From Isochrysis galbana (taxonomy: Eukaryota; Haptophyta; Isochrysidales; Isochrysidaceae): DNA of 64,000 nucleotides. The position numbers and the translations under genes were made by a program. The stretch spans positions 3,874,106 through 3,938,105 of the forward strand of contig CM030933.1 in NCBI GenBank assembly GCA_018136815.1, read 5' to 3'. The notes below the pieces were generated by a model, which was given only the letters and a program-made list of their open reading frames with translations, was not told where the DNA came from and searched no databases. Shown one piece after another: positions 52,688 to 63,196 of this stretch. Positions within the stretch are counted from its first letter, which is position 1; each line of letters starts with the position of its first letter.

Positions 52688-55600
52688 TCAACCAATCAGC
52701 TGGATGCTTGGAAGCACTCGATTGCACAATTGCTTGAATTGCCATTTATCGCCGGCGGATTGCTGGACCCTCACGACAAATTTAGTTTGAGATGCGTCAA
52801 TCGATGCCACCTCTAGGTCAAAAGCAACTTCACCATACTCGCATTTGGAGATAAAAGCGGAACGAAAGGTAGCTGATACGCCCATAACCTCGACTGCGCG
52901 CAATGCTTCCGCCATTAATTCCATCGGTGGAAGGCTGGAGGGATCGGTCATTGTTGGAGAGCCGTTGTACCCTGCATGATTGCGTGAGCTGTGAGGCGTA
53001 CTCAGGCTAGTGCGCTTGTGGGCGGTCGACGGACGCTGCTTCCGTGGAGATGCAGACTGTGGGCCATATGCGGCCCCAATGCGTTGGGCTGTGGCTGTAG
53101 CGTATGGTGCACCGACCACAAAACCAATGCGGGCGTCCGCGGTGCCTGTAACCGATGCGATGCCATGCCCCTTCAAAGCTGACCCACTAAACGGAGCAGC
53201 CTCACGCCGCCCTACATTCATCGAGTGGGGCGTACGGGCAGTGTGTGCCTTGCCGACGAATCCCCGGGCAACCACACCCCCAATCCGTATCGGTGGTGGC
53301 GATCCCGTTGCCCCTGGATATTGGGTTTCGAGGGCAGTCCATTCAATGAAACGCGCATTATCTGCGGCGGCGTGGTGCTCCCGTGGTGAATCGGGCATGG
53401 AACGACGCGTGGTAGCGGCAGTCCGCGGTCGGGTGACGTGCAAACGGGGGCTCTGAGCAGGCCGTCCATGAACAAATCCTGCGCCAGCAGTGCCGGGACG
53501 ATCCATAGCACGCGGCGAAGAGCTCCCCAGCCGTGAGGGCCGAGAGGTGCTCGGCCTCCTACCGTCGGGAAACTTTCCATCCCATCGCGCAATCGAGACC
53601 GCGGTATCGTATTCTTGTCCGACACCAATCCTCGGGGCCAACTCGGTCAACTCCCAGATACGCTGAGACGGACGCTTCATGTGCGGGGCTTGGGAGCGCG
53701 GGGATGGCGGATGTGGCGACAGTGTTGTCGGAGCATGCATGGAAAGCCGCGGAGGTGGTTTAGGTTGGAATCCATACACTGCGAAACCCTCAGCAGCGGT
53801 CACTGTAGCGGGATCAGCAGGTCTGTACGTCCTACCTCGCCGATCGGGAGGAACACGAGGCGAAGTGGGCCTTCGCTCTTGTGAGCCTTTTTCGGTGCCC
53901 ATAGCCGCACCGCTGCTAGGTTGAGGTGGTTGTAGATACTTCTCTGCAGCGTGTGTAGCCTCCATCAAGCTGGCGTTGCCCATGCAAAAGTTTGCCTCTG
54001 CTTCTTTCACCTCTGCAGAGGATGCTGCCACTATTGTATCGTCCGCCTCAAAACCTGTCACACTACCGATAGACGTCTCGACAACGTGGTAGGGGGCATC
54101 ATTCATCATCTCGTCCGTTGATTTGGTCGGATCATCTGAAGGCTCGGGTGCGGATGTTGCTACTTCCTCAAGCGCTGATGCTGCCGCCCGTTCATGCTGT
54201 TGCTGCAACAAAGTGTAGGTGGCCGTCGCCTGATTGAGCTTCCGCGAGCGTAGACACTCAACACAATAGTCGCGAGAGAAGCCGATTTTTTCCACCCGAG
54301 CAAGCAAGTGTTCATCGATGGTGATGTCATCAAACGCCGCCATCTTCTCAGGGTGCAGGGAAAGAGGCGGCTGCAAAGGCTCGGCGGAGCGTTTGCGGAA
54401 CCATTCGCTAGCATAGATTTCTTTGACGGTGTATCGTTTTGTCGGATCCGTTGTGAGCATGCCACGGATGAGCTCAGCAGCCTGCAAAAAGAGGGTGTAG
54501 GATATGGATGATCAGTGGACCATGGGAACAACATGAATGCCAGCCACATGATGAGAGGGATCCCAGCCCGCCAGATAGTCGTACCTGTGGCGAAATAAAC
54601 CCAGGCAATTCGTAGTCCCCCGCCATGATTTTCCGATAAAGATTGGGAGTGTCGGGATCCTCAAACGGCAAATAGCTGGAAATCATGGTTGGGTGGGTGG
54701 AGGGAGTCAAGCCACGATTCAAATCCTCCGTACATGCATGCCGACGATTGCCCAAGCGTAAGGAGGGGGCCTGTGATACAGTATGCACGCGAGGGATGCA
54801 TGTACGCCAAAAAAGCAGTTGGCAGACTTTTGGTTAATCTCACCCGCAAAGCATTGCAAAAAGGCATACACCGAGAGACCAAATGTCCGCCTGGGACCCC
54901 TTGTACCGTTTTCCTGCCACCATCTCAGGCGCAGCATAACATGGCGATCCACACGCGGTCCGGAGCTGAGCATCTGGACCGCTGAACATCGAGGAAAGTC
55001 CGAAGTCGATCATTTTTATGCGGCATTCCTTATCGATTAGAATATTCTCGGGCTTGAGGTCGCGATGAGCAACTCCCATTGCATGACATGCATCAACGCC
55101 CAGGATCATCTGGATCAAGCGTGGACATGCGACATGAGTCAGCGCGATGGTCGCTTAGGGTTGGCATTTGGCAGCGACGATGACCATCGACGTCCATTTT
55201 CACAGTGTGCTCGCACCTGACGAAAAATATGGCAGGCCTGCGACTCATGCAGCCGATTATGCGCAACGATGAATTCAAAAAGTTCACCTCCCGGAAGGAA
55301 CTCAGTGACCAAGTAGATGTGACGCGGTTTCTCGATGACTTCGAGTAGCCGCACCACATTTGGATGGCGCAGATGCTTCAGAATCTGGATTTCGCGCGTG
55401 ACGCGCTTGATGTCACCTGAAGGGGAAATGGGCGAGACTTGTCATCATCGCATGAAAAGCGTGCTCAGCACATGTTTTGAAGTTACTGAAGGGAACGTGC
55501 TGCACGACACGGGGTTGATGATGATACGCTGCCGCAACACTATCTCATGTGTTGTTCTACGTGGCAGCTTGATAAGTAATCGCCCCTGCCAGCCCAGTGA

Positions 55601-55800
55601 TTGCGACCCTCACCCTTGTCGACAATGCGGTCTTTCTCCAGCACTTTGATGGCCACTTTCTCGCCAGTGAGCGTATGCACGCCGAGCTTGACCTTCCCAA
55701 AAGTGCCTTCCCCAAGCGTCTTTGAGAGCACATAATTGCCAACTTGCCGCGCATTGTGTGCCACCGTGCGCTCGCGCCTGGCGCTGCCCACGCGAGGCAT
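52688..55800 (-). CDS. SNF1/AMPK-alpha-like protein kinase (5 exons)
   Basis: Exons 55800-55614, 55416-55217, 55109-54844, 54675-54585 and 54481-52688, phases consistent, give 845 residues. It is an energy-sensing Ser/Thr kinase catalytic subunit by homology. Kinase domain 23-280: GEGTFGKV (30-37), catalytic Lys52, HRDLKPEN (144-151), DFG (164-166), activation-loop LRTACGSPCYAAPE with Thr180 at the LKB1-target position, GTLPF-equivalent GYLPFEDPDTPNLY. A UBA/autoinhibitory-like helical segment is at about 301-345 (ITIDEHLLARVEKIGFSRDY). The last 75 residues resemble a KA1/alpha-CTD (FRSAFISKCEYGEVAFDLEV, VVRVQQSAGDKWQFKQLCNR). In between are about 420 low-complexity, Pro/Ser/Arg-rich residues, making it about 300 longer than animal AMPK alpha. 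The start ATG puts 22 residues before the kinase domain. Confidence 0.88.
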
Positions 55801-56151
55801 TCGCCCACCGCCGCGCGTTCCCCCTTCCCCCTGCTCTCGTTGCGGGGGATGTTGGGTGTGCCCGACTGGCGGACCGATCGACCGTTCGCATGCCGACCGT
55901 TTCCTGAGCTTCTCAAGTCTTTTATTAGATGTGGTGAGGGTGGGGGTTCGAATCCGACCCGCGCGCGCTTCTTTTTACACTCCATTATTACTAGTAGTAT
56001 TATATTGGAGACATTTGCCCCGCAGCTCCTCCCTTTTTGGCCGGACAGCTAGATACCTCGCGAGCGCGGGATTCTTCCATTTGGATGGAAAGGTAAAGGT
56101 GGCCACTGAGTGTTCACCATCACATTCATCCACCCACTTCCGAAAAAAGAC
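55801..56151. other. Upstream flank of the kinase gene
   Basis: No gene recognised. A GGTTCGAATCC string near 55952 resembles a tRNA T-loop but no tRNA fold could be built. Confidence 0.4.
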
Positions 56152-56397
56152 TGAGAAGCGCAAGGCTTCATGCAAGGCTTAATGTGCGTCGTGAACCCAA
56201 GGCCTAGCTATGGCTAGGTGGTGTGCAAAGCATTTGTTCTTGTTGGGGTTTTGTTTTTGTGTCGGTTACGTGACCGGCGGTTGAGTCGGTTACGGCGGTT
56301 GAGTTGGTTACGGCGGTTGAGTCGTTTGAACGGACATCGGACCGTGCAAGGGTAGAGACCCCTAAGAGACAAGTAACAAGAAAGCTTTCGCCACTCA
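56152..56397 (+). repeat. 5' LTR of the mosaic copia copy A
   Basis: 246 bp, TGAGAAGCG...CGCCACTCA, the inverse orientation of the LTRs at 58101 and 62958 and differing from them by several substitutions and small indels. It is followed by the primer site TCTGGTACCCCCGCCGAG and the gag start MDKNNDKIFF at 56428. Confidence 0.85.
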
Positions 56398-58100
56398 TCT
56401 GGTACCCCCGCCGAGAGACAAAGAGACATGGACAAGAACAATGACAAGATCTTCTTCTACAACAAGGATGGTGCTGAATGGAGAGCATTCAGGCCCAAGT
56501 TGCTCGCGATGGCCGGCAAGAACGGTTGCCGACGTGCGATGCTCAAGAACAAGACGGAAAGCGTCGATGACGCCGACAAGGACAAGGAAGCCACCCAGGT
56601 GGAACTGAACAAGGCATATGACCTCCTCATCATGTGCATCAAGGATGATAAGCTTGTGGCCACCTTGGATGTGCTCTACACGGATGAGGAGGAAGAGAAG
56701 TACGACGGCCACCGTGCGTTCAAACACATCGACGAGTTTGCGGCAAGGCATAGTGAGGATGTCGTTGGTGATAACGTCCCCAACGGCGCTTGTCATCCAT
56801 GGTCCTCCTCCTCCGCCTCCGGGTCGACGTTGCGCATTGGCCTTGAGCGCGACCTCGTTGACGTCTTCCGCCTTCCTTGCTTGAAGGCGCTTGAGGTTGG
56901 CGGGCACGTCGACGGAGTAGTCCGGCAGGCGGCGGAGGCGATCATCGCTAGGCGATCCAAGTCGCGGCGCTCCACGGTACGTCCGGCATGGGAGATGGTT
57001 GGCGAGTACGAGAGGTCAAAGTCAATGCCCGGGACTTGGCGGAAGCCTTGCACGTACATGCGCGACTTGCGGATGCCGTCGCGCTTGTAGCGGAGGGTCT
57101 CACCTAGTGGGATGGCGCGTCCCACTTCCTTGATTGGCTTCTCGTCGATGAAGGTCTTGTTGGTCACCAAGGTGTTGTACTCCTTCATGCGCGCCTCCTC
57201 CCACAAGTCTTGTTCATCTTGTGGTAGGTACTTGAGTTGGTGCGGCTTAAAGGGCTTTGGGAAGCCGATGTAGATGGCGGCACGCACTAGAGGAGGAGCA
57301 GTGTCTTTGGCGCCGGGGATGCGGTTGATGATCACCATCGCTGGATAGAGCGCAAACTCCCAATACTCTTGGGGGGCATTGCACCCCAGGAGCAATGGAC
57401 GCATGGTGCGCTCGAGCAACTTGACCGCGATTTCCGCAGGGTTGCCCCACGGCTCGTACGGGTTGCTCTCTTGCTTGCGGATCAAGTTGCTATCGCAAAT
57501 CTCTTGCACCTTGTCGCTCTTGAGCACGGGCTCATTGTCCGAGTGCAAGCGCTTCACGATGAAGAACCCTTGCGTGTCTGCCAAGAAGCGCTGCAACATC
57601 GTTGGATGCTCCGACTTGAAACGCATGAGGAGGCAAAGGAGATTTGGCGCGCGCGACTTGGATCGCCTAGCGATGATCGCCTCCGCCGCCTGCCGGACTA
57701 CTCCGTCGACGTGCCCGCCAACCTCAAGCGCCTTCAAGCAAGGAAGGCGGAAGACGTCAACGAGGTCGCGCTCAAGGCCAATGCGCAACGTCGACCCGGA
57801 GGCGGAGGAGGAGGACCATGGATGACAAGCGCCGTTGGGGACGTTATCACCAACGACATCCTCACTATGCCTTGCCGCAGCGTACTCACGGGCTACAAGT
57901 ACGTGGACGTGTTCTACGACGTCTTCTCCGGCCTCGTGTTCGCGTATCCCATGCGCTTCAAGTCGGAGCATCCAACGATGTTGCAGCGCTTCTTGGCAGA
58001 CACGCAAGGGTTCTTCATCGTGAAGCGCTTGCACTCGGACAATGAGCCCGTGCTCAAGAGCGACAAGGTGCAAGAGATTTGCGATAGCAACTTGATCCGC
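56398..58100. pseudogene. Mosaic copia copy A, left part (shuffled direct and inverted fragments)
   Basis: Order by comparison with the intact element: gag N-terminus (+, 56428-56735); integrase start (-, about 56737-56960); a roughly 20-bp gag patch encoding RSTVRP (+, near 56970-56990); RT N-terminal part (-, about 56990-57280); integrase C-terminal part (-, about 57281-57628); integrase N-terminal part (+, about 57626-58100, ending CDSNLIR). Junctions share a few bases, for example CGCATG at 57620-57628. The stretch encoding MRFKSEHPTM...CDSNLIR is present in both orientations (about 57475-57628 and 57950-58100), giving a 150-bp inverted repeat. No functional polyprotein is possible. Confidence 0.85.
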
Positions 58101-58339
58101 TGAGTGGCGAAAGCTGTCTTGTTACTTGTCTCTTAGGGGTCTCTACCCTTACACGGTGCGATGTCCGTCAAACGACTCAACCGCCGTAACCGACTCAACC
58201 GCCGGTCACGTAACCGACACAAAAACAAAACCCCAACAAGAACAAATGCTTTGCACACCACCTAGCCATAGCTAGGCCTTGGGTTCACGACGCACATTAG
58301 GCCTTGCATGAAGCCTTGTATGAAGCCTTGCGCTTCTCA
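58101..58339 (-). repeat. 3' LTR of copia copy B
   Basis: 239 bp; no difference from 62958-63196 found by eye. It contains GGTTGAGTCGGTTACGGCGG direct repeats. Confidence 0.92.
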
Positions 58340-58403
58340 CCCCCCCTTGACCTGATCCCCCGGAGAAGGGCAACAAATGAGGGATTCGCAAGGCAGCAAG
58401 ATC

Positions 58404-61400
58404 TCAGATGCGAACCATGATCAGCCCACGGAACTTGGTGAACTTGTTCGCCGCTAGGGGCTTCGTCATCATGTCGGCCACATTGAGCTCGGTCTGAACG
58501 TGGTAGACACGTAACACATTCTTCTGCGTGAGCTCACGCACGTAGAGCTCACGACGATGGATGTGACGGGCCAAACCCTTCATGATGGGATTGTCCGCGA
58601 GTGCCTTTGCACCCTTACTGTCGGACAAGAGCGGGCTTGGTTCCGCTTGCTTCCAACCGAGATCCGCGAGCGTGTTACGGAAGTTCTCGATACGCTGCGA
58701 AGCGAGGGAGGCCGCCATCGTTTCCGCTTCGTTGGCCGACAAGGAGATGCTGTTTTGGCGCTTGCTGCCCCAATCGACGAGGCTGCCATTGATGAAGATG
58801 AGCCAGCCGCTCGTCGAACGTACTACGTCCCACGATGCGTCGACCATGCCGCGTACCATGCCTTCACCTTGACGAAAGAGGCCGATGATGGGGCTATCGC
58901 CATTGTTCTTGTAGTACTTGAGGCCCATGGTGCCACGGTTCTTGAGGTAGAGAAGGCAATGCAGCGCCGCGTGCCAAAGGTTCACGGTGGGGAACGACAT
59001 CGCGCGGCAAAGTTGGCCCACCGTGTACGAGATGTCGGGGTTGCTCACCACGGCGGCGTAGAGGAGACTACCGACGAGGCCGCGGTACTTGGTGCCAAAC
59101 TTGGGATCGAGCTCCGCCTTGATCCGCTCTTTCTCGTCTTGCGCCTCGATGACGTCCTTGCCGAGGTACGAGTTGCATGGCGTGTCGACGGTGTTGCGCA
59201 GCGTGTCCTCGTACTTGGTCATCTCTTCGAGGTGCGCGCCCACCAACTTGTTGATGTAGTCTCCTTGGTGAAGAATGATTCCATCACTCACTTCCTTGAG
59301 TTGGGCTCCAAGTACTTCATCGAGACCTTCATGCCAAGTGAGCTTGAAGCCATCCTTCTCCATGGCCTCAAACACCTTGCGCACGAGCTTCATGTCATTG
59401 GAGCCCCATGGCATGTCGTCCACGTACGTGGCCATGACCATGAAGGAATCCTCATCACGGAGCACGTAGAGGCATGGCTCGCTGAACGCCACGATGAAGC
59501 CAAATGCCTCAAGCCACATGGACAACTTGAGCCACCAATTGCGGCCGGATTGCACCAAGCCATAGAGCGATTGTCCCAAGAGGGCTGCTAGCTCTTGTCC
59601 GTGTTCATCGTACTTGCGGTAGTTCTTGGGCATGCGTACCCAAACGCGCTCGTTGGGGGGCAACTCGCTCTGCGTGTACGCGGAGATGGCATCGGCGGCG
59701 CCCTTGTACGTGCACATGATGACGGAGATGACGCAGAAGAGTCGAAAGCCGCCATGGGAGATGGTTGGCGAGTACGAGAGGTCAAAGTCAATGCCCGGTA
59801 CTTGGCGGAAGCCTTGGACGTACATGCGCGACTTGCGGATGCCGTCGCGCTTGTAGCGGAGGGTCTCACCTAGTGGGATGGCGCGTCCCACTTCCTTGAT
59901 TGGCTTCTCGTCGATGAAGGTCTTGTTGGTCACCAAGGTGTTGTACTCCTTCATGCGCGCCTCCTCCCACAAGTCTTGTTCGTCTTGTGGTAGGAACTTG
60001 AGTTGGTGCGGCTTGAAGGGCTTTGGGAAGCCGATGTAGATGGCGTCGTCGCACACCTCGGTCGCCATCAAGATCTTGTGGCACATCGACGCCGAGTACT
60101 CGCTTGCACTCTCGTCGCCCAAGACGGCGTTGTCGTTGCCCAAGGTGGAGTAGTCCATCACCGTGTACGGGAGCTCCTCTCCCGCGATGCGGCTCGAGCG
60201 GCGTGGCGCGGTGTCCTCCTTGCCATCTTCCGACTCGAATGGTCCGCGTTGTACTTCGCCACTTGGCGTAAGCGTGTCGTCATCCTCCTCGTCGGACTCG
60301 ATGATGCGGCGGTGCCGTTGAGGAGCTCGGATCGGCGACGTGCTGTCAGAGGCGTTGTCGCTAGCATCCTCTTCCACCTCCGTGATGGGGCCCGAGTAGG
60401 AATGCTCCGAGGGCGTGTAGTCCGGATCCTCGTGGTCCTCCGGGATGCCAAACGCGTAGATTGAGCCATGCATCTTGCCGTATTGGTCGGTCTTGTCAAT
60501 GGGGATCTCACCCCCCCTCGTGGTTTTCCACGGGAACTCGGTCTCCATGAAGGTGGCGTGCACACCGCTCACAAACACCTTGCCCGTCTCGAGGGACATG
60601 AAGATGTTGCCCGTGTGGTAGCGTGCCGGGCCCAAGTAGATGCACTCTTGTGCTTGCTCCGACAAGTTGTTGTCGCGGTACGGCTTGGGCTTCTGCACGA
60701 TGGCCTTGCAACCGAACACCTTGAGCATGCTCAGGTTGACCGTGTGGCGGATGCCGGCACGCACTAGAGGAGGAGCACTATCCTTGGCGCCGGGGATGCG
60801 GTTGATGATCACCATCGCGGGATAGAGCACAAACTCCCAATACTCTTGAGGGGCATTGCACCCTAGGAGCAATGGTCGCATGGTGCGCTCGAGCAACTTA
60901 ACCGCGATTTCCGCAGGGTTGCCCCACGGCTCGTACGGGTTGCTCTCTTGCTTGCGGATTAAGTTGCTATCGCAGATCTCTTGCACCTTGTCGCTCTTAA
61001 GCACGGGCTCATTGTCCGAGTGCAAGCGCTTCACGATGAAGAACCCTTGCGTGTCCGCCAAGAAGCGCTGCAACATCGTTGGGTGCTCCGACTTGAAGCG
61101 CATGGGATATGCGAACACGAGGCCGGAGAAGACGTCGTAGAACACGTCCACGTACTTGTAGCCCGTGAGCACGCTGCGGCAAGGCATAGTGAGGATGTCG
61201 TTGGTGATGACGTCCCCGACGGCGTTTGTCATCCATGGTCCTCCACCTCCGCCTCCGGGTCGGCGTTGCGCATTGGCCTTGAGCGCGACCTCGTTGACGT
61301 CTTCCGCCTTCCTTGCTTGAATGCGCTTGAGGTTGGCGGGCACGTCGACGGAGTAGTCTGGCAGGCGGCGGAGGCGTTCATCGCTCGGTGATCCAAGGCG

Positions 61401-62927
61401 CGCGCGCCAAATCTCCTTTGCCTCCTCATGCGTGGCGTGCATGTCCTTGTGCTTGTCGGTGGTGTACGGTCCAAGCGAGTACGCCTTGGTCGTCTCGCCC
61501 TTGGGGATGGGCCGTACATCCACATAGAAGCCTTGGGAGTCGTCACCCATGGTGAAAGGCATGAATGCACCTCCTGGAAGTTCAAAGCCATTCACCTTGC
61601 CCATGATGCACTTCATATCGTCATTGCGTGAGCACGCCTTGTGGGTGGAGAGCATGTTGCGTTTGAATGGACCAAATGATGCGTCGGGCTTCTCGACCAC
61701 ATGCCATCCAAGGGGTGCACCGGCTTGGGGGCGCACAAGTGCAAGGAACTTGGCGGTGCCGGTGCCCCAAGTCTTGATTGCCTTGCCACTTGCCACCTCA
61801 ACCATGTCCGTGCGCGTCTCATCCACGCCGTCTGGGAAGAAGCTGATGTCGTTGAAGTAGTCCGCCCCGGTGGCGCCCGAGTCGATGAGGATGCGTAGCG
61901 AATCATCCTCGGTGTTCTTGGTCGTGGTTGCACAAATCTTGTTGCAGGTGAAGGTGAGGCGTCCACCACTTTGCTTGTTTTCCTTCTTCATCTTGGCATC
62001 ATAGAGGTTGGCCTTGATCTTGGCTTGGAGGCCCTCCGGCACCTTGTCCCAATCGATCAAGTGCGCGGTGTCGGGGTTGGACCAGCAGATGCCCGTGTGC
62101 ATGCGGTCGCAGTGGGAGCAGGGCTTCTTGTCCTTGTTGTTGTTGTTCCTACCACCTCCACGCCCACCTTGGCCAGCCTTGAAGCCCGCCTCATAGGCCT
62201 TCTTGATAGCATCCGTGTCATCCTCGGTCTTGGACGCTTGCATTGCGCGTTGGCCCGGACGCACCGTGGAGCGCACCGCCTCATGCTTATGGGCGATGGC
62301 CGCTGCCTCCACAAGGTTCTTGTGCACCATATCAGGCCTCTTGCGGTGCTCAACCTCCAAGGAGCCCCATGCCTTGTCCACTTCACGAAGGACTCCTTCT
62401 CCACATCCAATGAAGCTCGCTTTCATGTCGAGGCACAACTCGGCCACGGAGACTTCGCGCGCGGTGCCCTTGAGTCCTTGGAAGATGCCAAACATGTTGT
62501 CAAAGCGGTTGGTGACCTCCTCCCTTGAGGGGAACTCCTGGAGGTTGGTCATCTTGAGTGTGTCATACTCCATCTTCTTGTCTTCAGCCTTGTCTTCGGT
62601 GTTGACCGCCACGTGCAACTCGTCGATGTGTTTGAACGCACGGTGGCCGTCGTACTTCTCTTCCTCCTCATCCGTGTAGAGCACATCCAAGGTGGCCACA
62701 AGCTTGTCATCCTTGATGCACATGATGAGGAGGTCATATGCCTTGTTCAGTTCCACCTGGGTGGCTTCCTTGTCCTTGTCGGCGTCATCGACGCTTTCCG
62801 TCTTGTTCTTGAGCATCGCACGTCGGCAACCGTTCTTGCCGGCCATCGCGAGCAACTTGGGCCTGAATGCTCTCCATTCAGCACCATCCTTGTTGTAGAA
62901 GAAGATCTTGTCATTGTTCTTGTCCAT
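58404..62927 (-). CDS. Copia Gag-Pol polyprotein (intact frame)
   Basis: 1507 residues in one frame, order Gag-PR-IN-RT-RNase H as in Ty1/copia. Gag: MDKNNDKIFFYNKDGAEWRA onward, with a compact C-x2-C-x3-H-x3-C knuckle (CSHCDRMHTGIC, about 278). Protease: LIDSGATGADYF (about 348). Integrase core with D-D-E: NDILTMP (about 577), LHSDNEPVL (about 638) and WGNPAEIAV (about 670). RT: ATYVDDMPWGSND (YVDD about 1167). RNase H: GMVDASWDV, SLSANEAETMAA, LSDSKGAKAL, RHIHRRELYVREL. The integrase zinc-binding HHCC motif normally at LWHRRLGH...CxxC is replaced by IWRARLGSPSDERLRRL and a cysteine-free stretch. All polymerase residues look intact, so the element may be active. Confidence 0.93.
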   Translation of the reverse strand: MDKNNDKIFFYNKDGAEWRAFRPKLLAMAGKNGCRRAMLKNKTESVDDADKDKEATQVELNKAYDLLIMCIKDDKLVATLDVLYTDEEEEKYDGHRAFKHIDELHVAVNTEDKAEDKKMEYDTLKMTNLQEFPSREEVTNRFDNMFGIFQGLKGTAREVSVAELCLDMKASFIGCGEGVLREVDKAWGSLEVEHRKRPDMVHKNLVEAAAIAHKHEAVRSTVRPGQRAMQASKTEDDTDAIKKAYEAGFKAGQGGRGGGRNNNNKDKKPCSHCDRMHTGICWSNPDTAHLIDWDKVPEGLQAKIKANLYDAKMKKENKQSGGRLTFTCNKICATTTKNTEDDSLRILIDSGATGADYFNDISFFPDGVDETRTDMVEVASGKAIKTWGTGTAKFLALVRPQAGAPLGWHVVEKPDASFGPFKRNMLSTHKACSRNDDMKCIMGKVNGFELPGGAFMPFTMGDDSQGFYVDVRPIPKGETTKAYSLGPYTTDKHKDMHATHEEAKEIWRARLGSPSDERLRRLPDYSVDVPANLKRIQARKAEDVNEVALKANAQRRPGGGGGGPWMTNAVGDVITNDILTMPCRSVLTGYKYVDVFYDVFSGLVFAYPMRFKSEHPTMLQRFLADTQGFFIVKRLHSDNEPVLKSDKVQEICDSNLIRKQESNPYEPWGNPAEIAVKLLERTMRPLLLGCNAPQEYWEFVLYPAMVIINRIPGAKDSAPPLVRAGIRHTVNLSMLKVFGCKAIVQKPKPYRDNNLSEQAQECIYLGPARYHTGNIFMSLETGKVFVSGVHATFMETEFPWKTTRGGEIPIDKTDQYGKMHGSIYAFGIPEDHEDPDYTPSEHSYSGPITEVEEDASDNASDSTSPIRAPQRHRRIIESDEEDDDTLTPSGEVQRGPFESEDGKEDTAPRRSSRIAGEELPYTVMDYSTLGNDNAVLGDESASEYSASMCHKILMATEVCDDAIYIGFPKPFKPHQLKFLPQDEQDLWEEARMKEYNTLVTNKTFIDEKPIKEVGRAIPLGETLRYKRDGIRKSRMYVQGFRQVPGIDFDLSYSPTISHGGFRLFCVISVIMCTYKGAADAISAYTQSELPPNERVWVRMPKNYRKYDEHGQELAALLGQSLYGLVQSGRNWWLKLSMWLEAFGFIVAFSEPCLYVLRDEDSFMVMATYVDDMPWGSNDMKLVRKVFEAMEKDGFKLTWHEGLDEVLGAQLKEVSDGIILHQGDYINKLVGAHLEEMTKYEDTLRNTVDTPCNSYLGKDVIEAQDEKERIKAELDPKFGTKYRGLVGSLLYAAVVSNPDISYTVGQLCRAMSFPTVNLWHAALHCLLYLKNRGTMGLKYYKNNGDSPIIGLFRQGEGMVRGMVDASWDVVRSTSGWLIFINGSLVDWGSKRQNSISLSANEAETMAASLASQRIENFRNTLADLGWKQAEPSPLLSDSKGAKALADNPIMKGLARHIHRRELYVRELTQKNVLRVYHVQTELNVADMMTKPLAANKFTKFRGLIMVRI

Positions 62928-62957
62928 GTCTCTTTGTCTCTCGGCGGGGGTACCAGA

Positions 62958-63196
62958 TGAGTGGCGAAAGCTGTCTTGTTACTTGTCTCTTAGGGGTCTC
63001 TACCCTTACACGGTGCGATGTCCGTCAAACGACTCAACCGCCGTAACCGACTCAACCGCCGGTCACGTAACCGACACAAAAACAAAACCCCAACAAGAAC
63101 AAATGCTTTGCACACCACCTAGCCATAGCTAGGCCTTGGGTTCACGACGCACATTAGGCCTTGCATGAAGCCTTGTATGAAGCCTTGCGCTTCTCA
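62958..63196 (-). repeat. 5' LTR of copia copy B
   Basis: 239 bp, same ends as the 3' LTR. The promoter should lie here, reading leftward into the polyprotein at 62927. Confidence 0.92.

Larger units (their letters stand above)
58101..63196 (-). mobile_element. Complete Ty1/copia retrotransposon (copy B), nested in copy A
   Basis: 5096 bp with 239-bp LTRs at 62958-63196 (5') and 58101-58339 (3'), TGAG...CTCA ends, and a 5-bp target duplication TCCGC at 58096-58100 and 63197-63201. The primer site TGGTACCCCCGCC lies two bases inside the 5' LTR; a purine tract AAGGGGGG abuts the 3' LTR. By eye the two LTRs are identical, implying recent insertion. It carries one long polyprotein frame. The insertion interrupts the integrase region of copy A: joining 58095 to 63197 restores CDSNLIRKQESNPYEPWGN. 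Confidence 0.93.

Noticed and set aside
55935-55975. tRNA-like T-loop GGTTCGAATCC
   Set aside because: The T stem does not pair beyond two bases and no D arm, anticodon arm or acceptor stem could be built around it.
57369-58103. 244-codon plus-strand frame starting inside an inverted copia piece
   Set aside because: The first part is antisense of integrase; only the portion after about 57626 is sense, so the frame is a chimera of the mosaic.
58557-59591. 344-codon plus-strand frame
   Set aside because: Antisense to the RT/RNase H part of the intact polyprotein.
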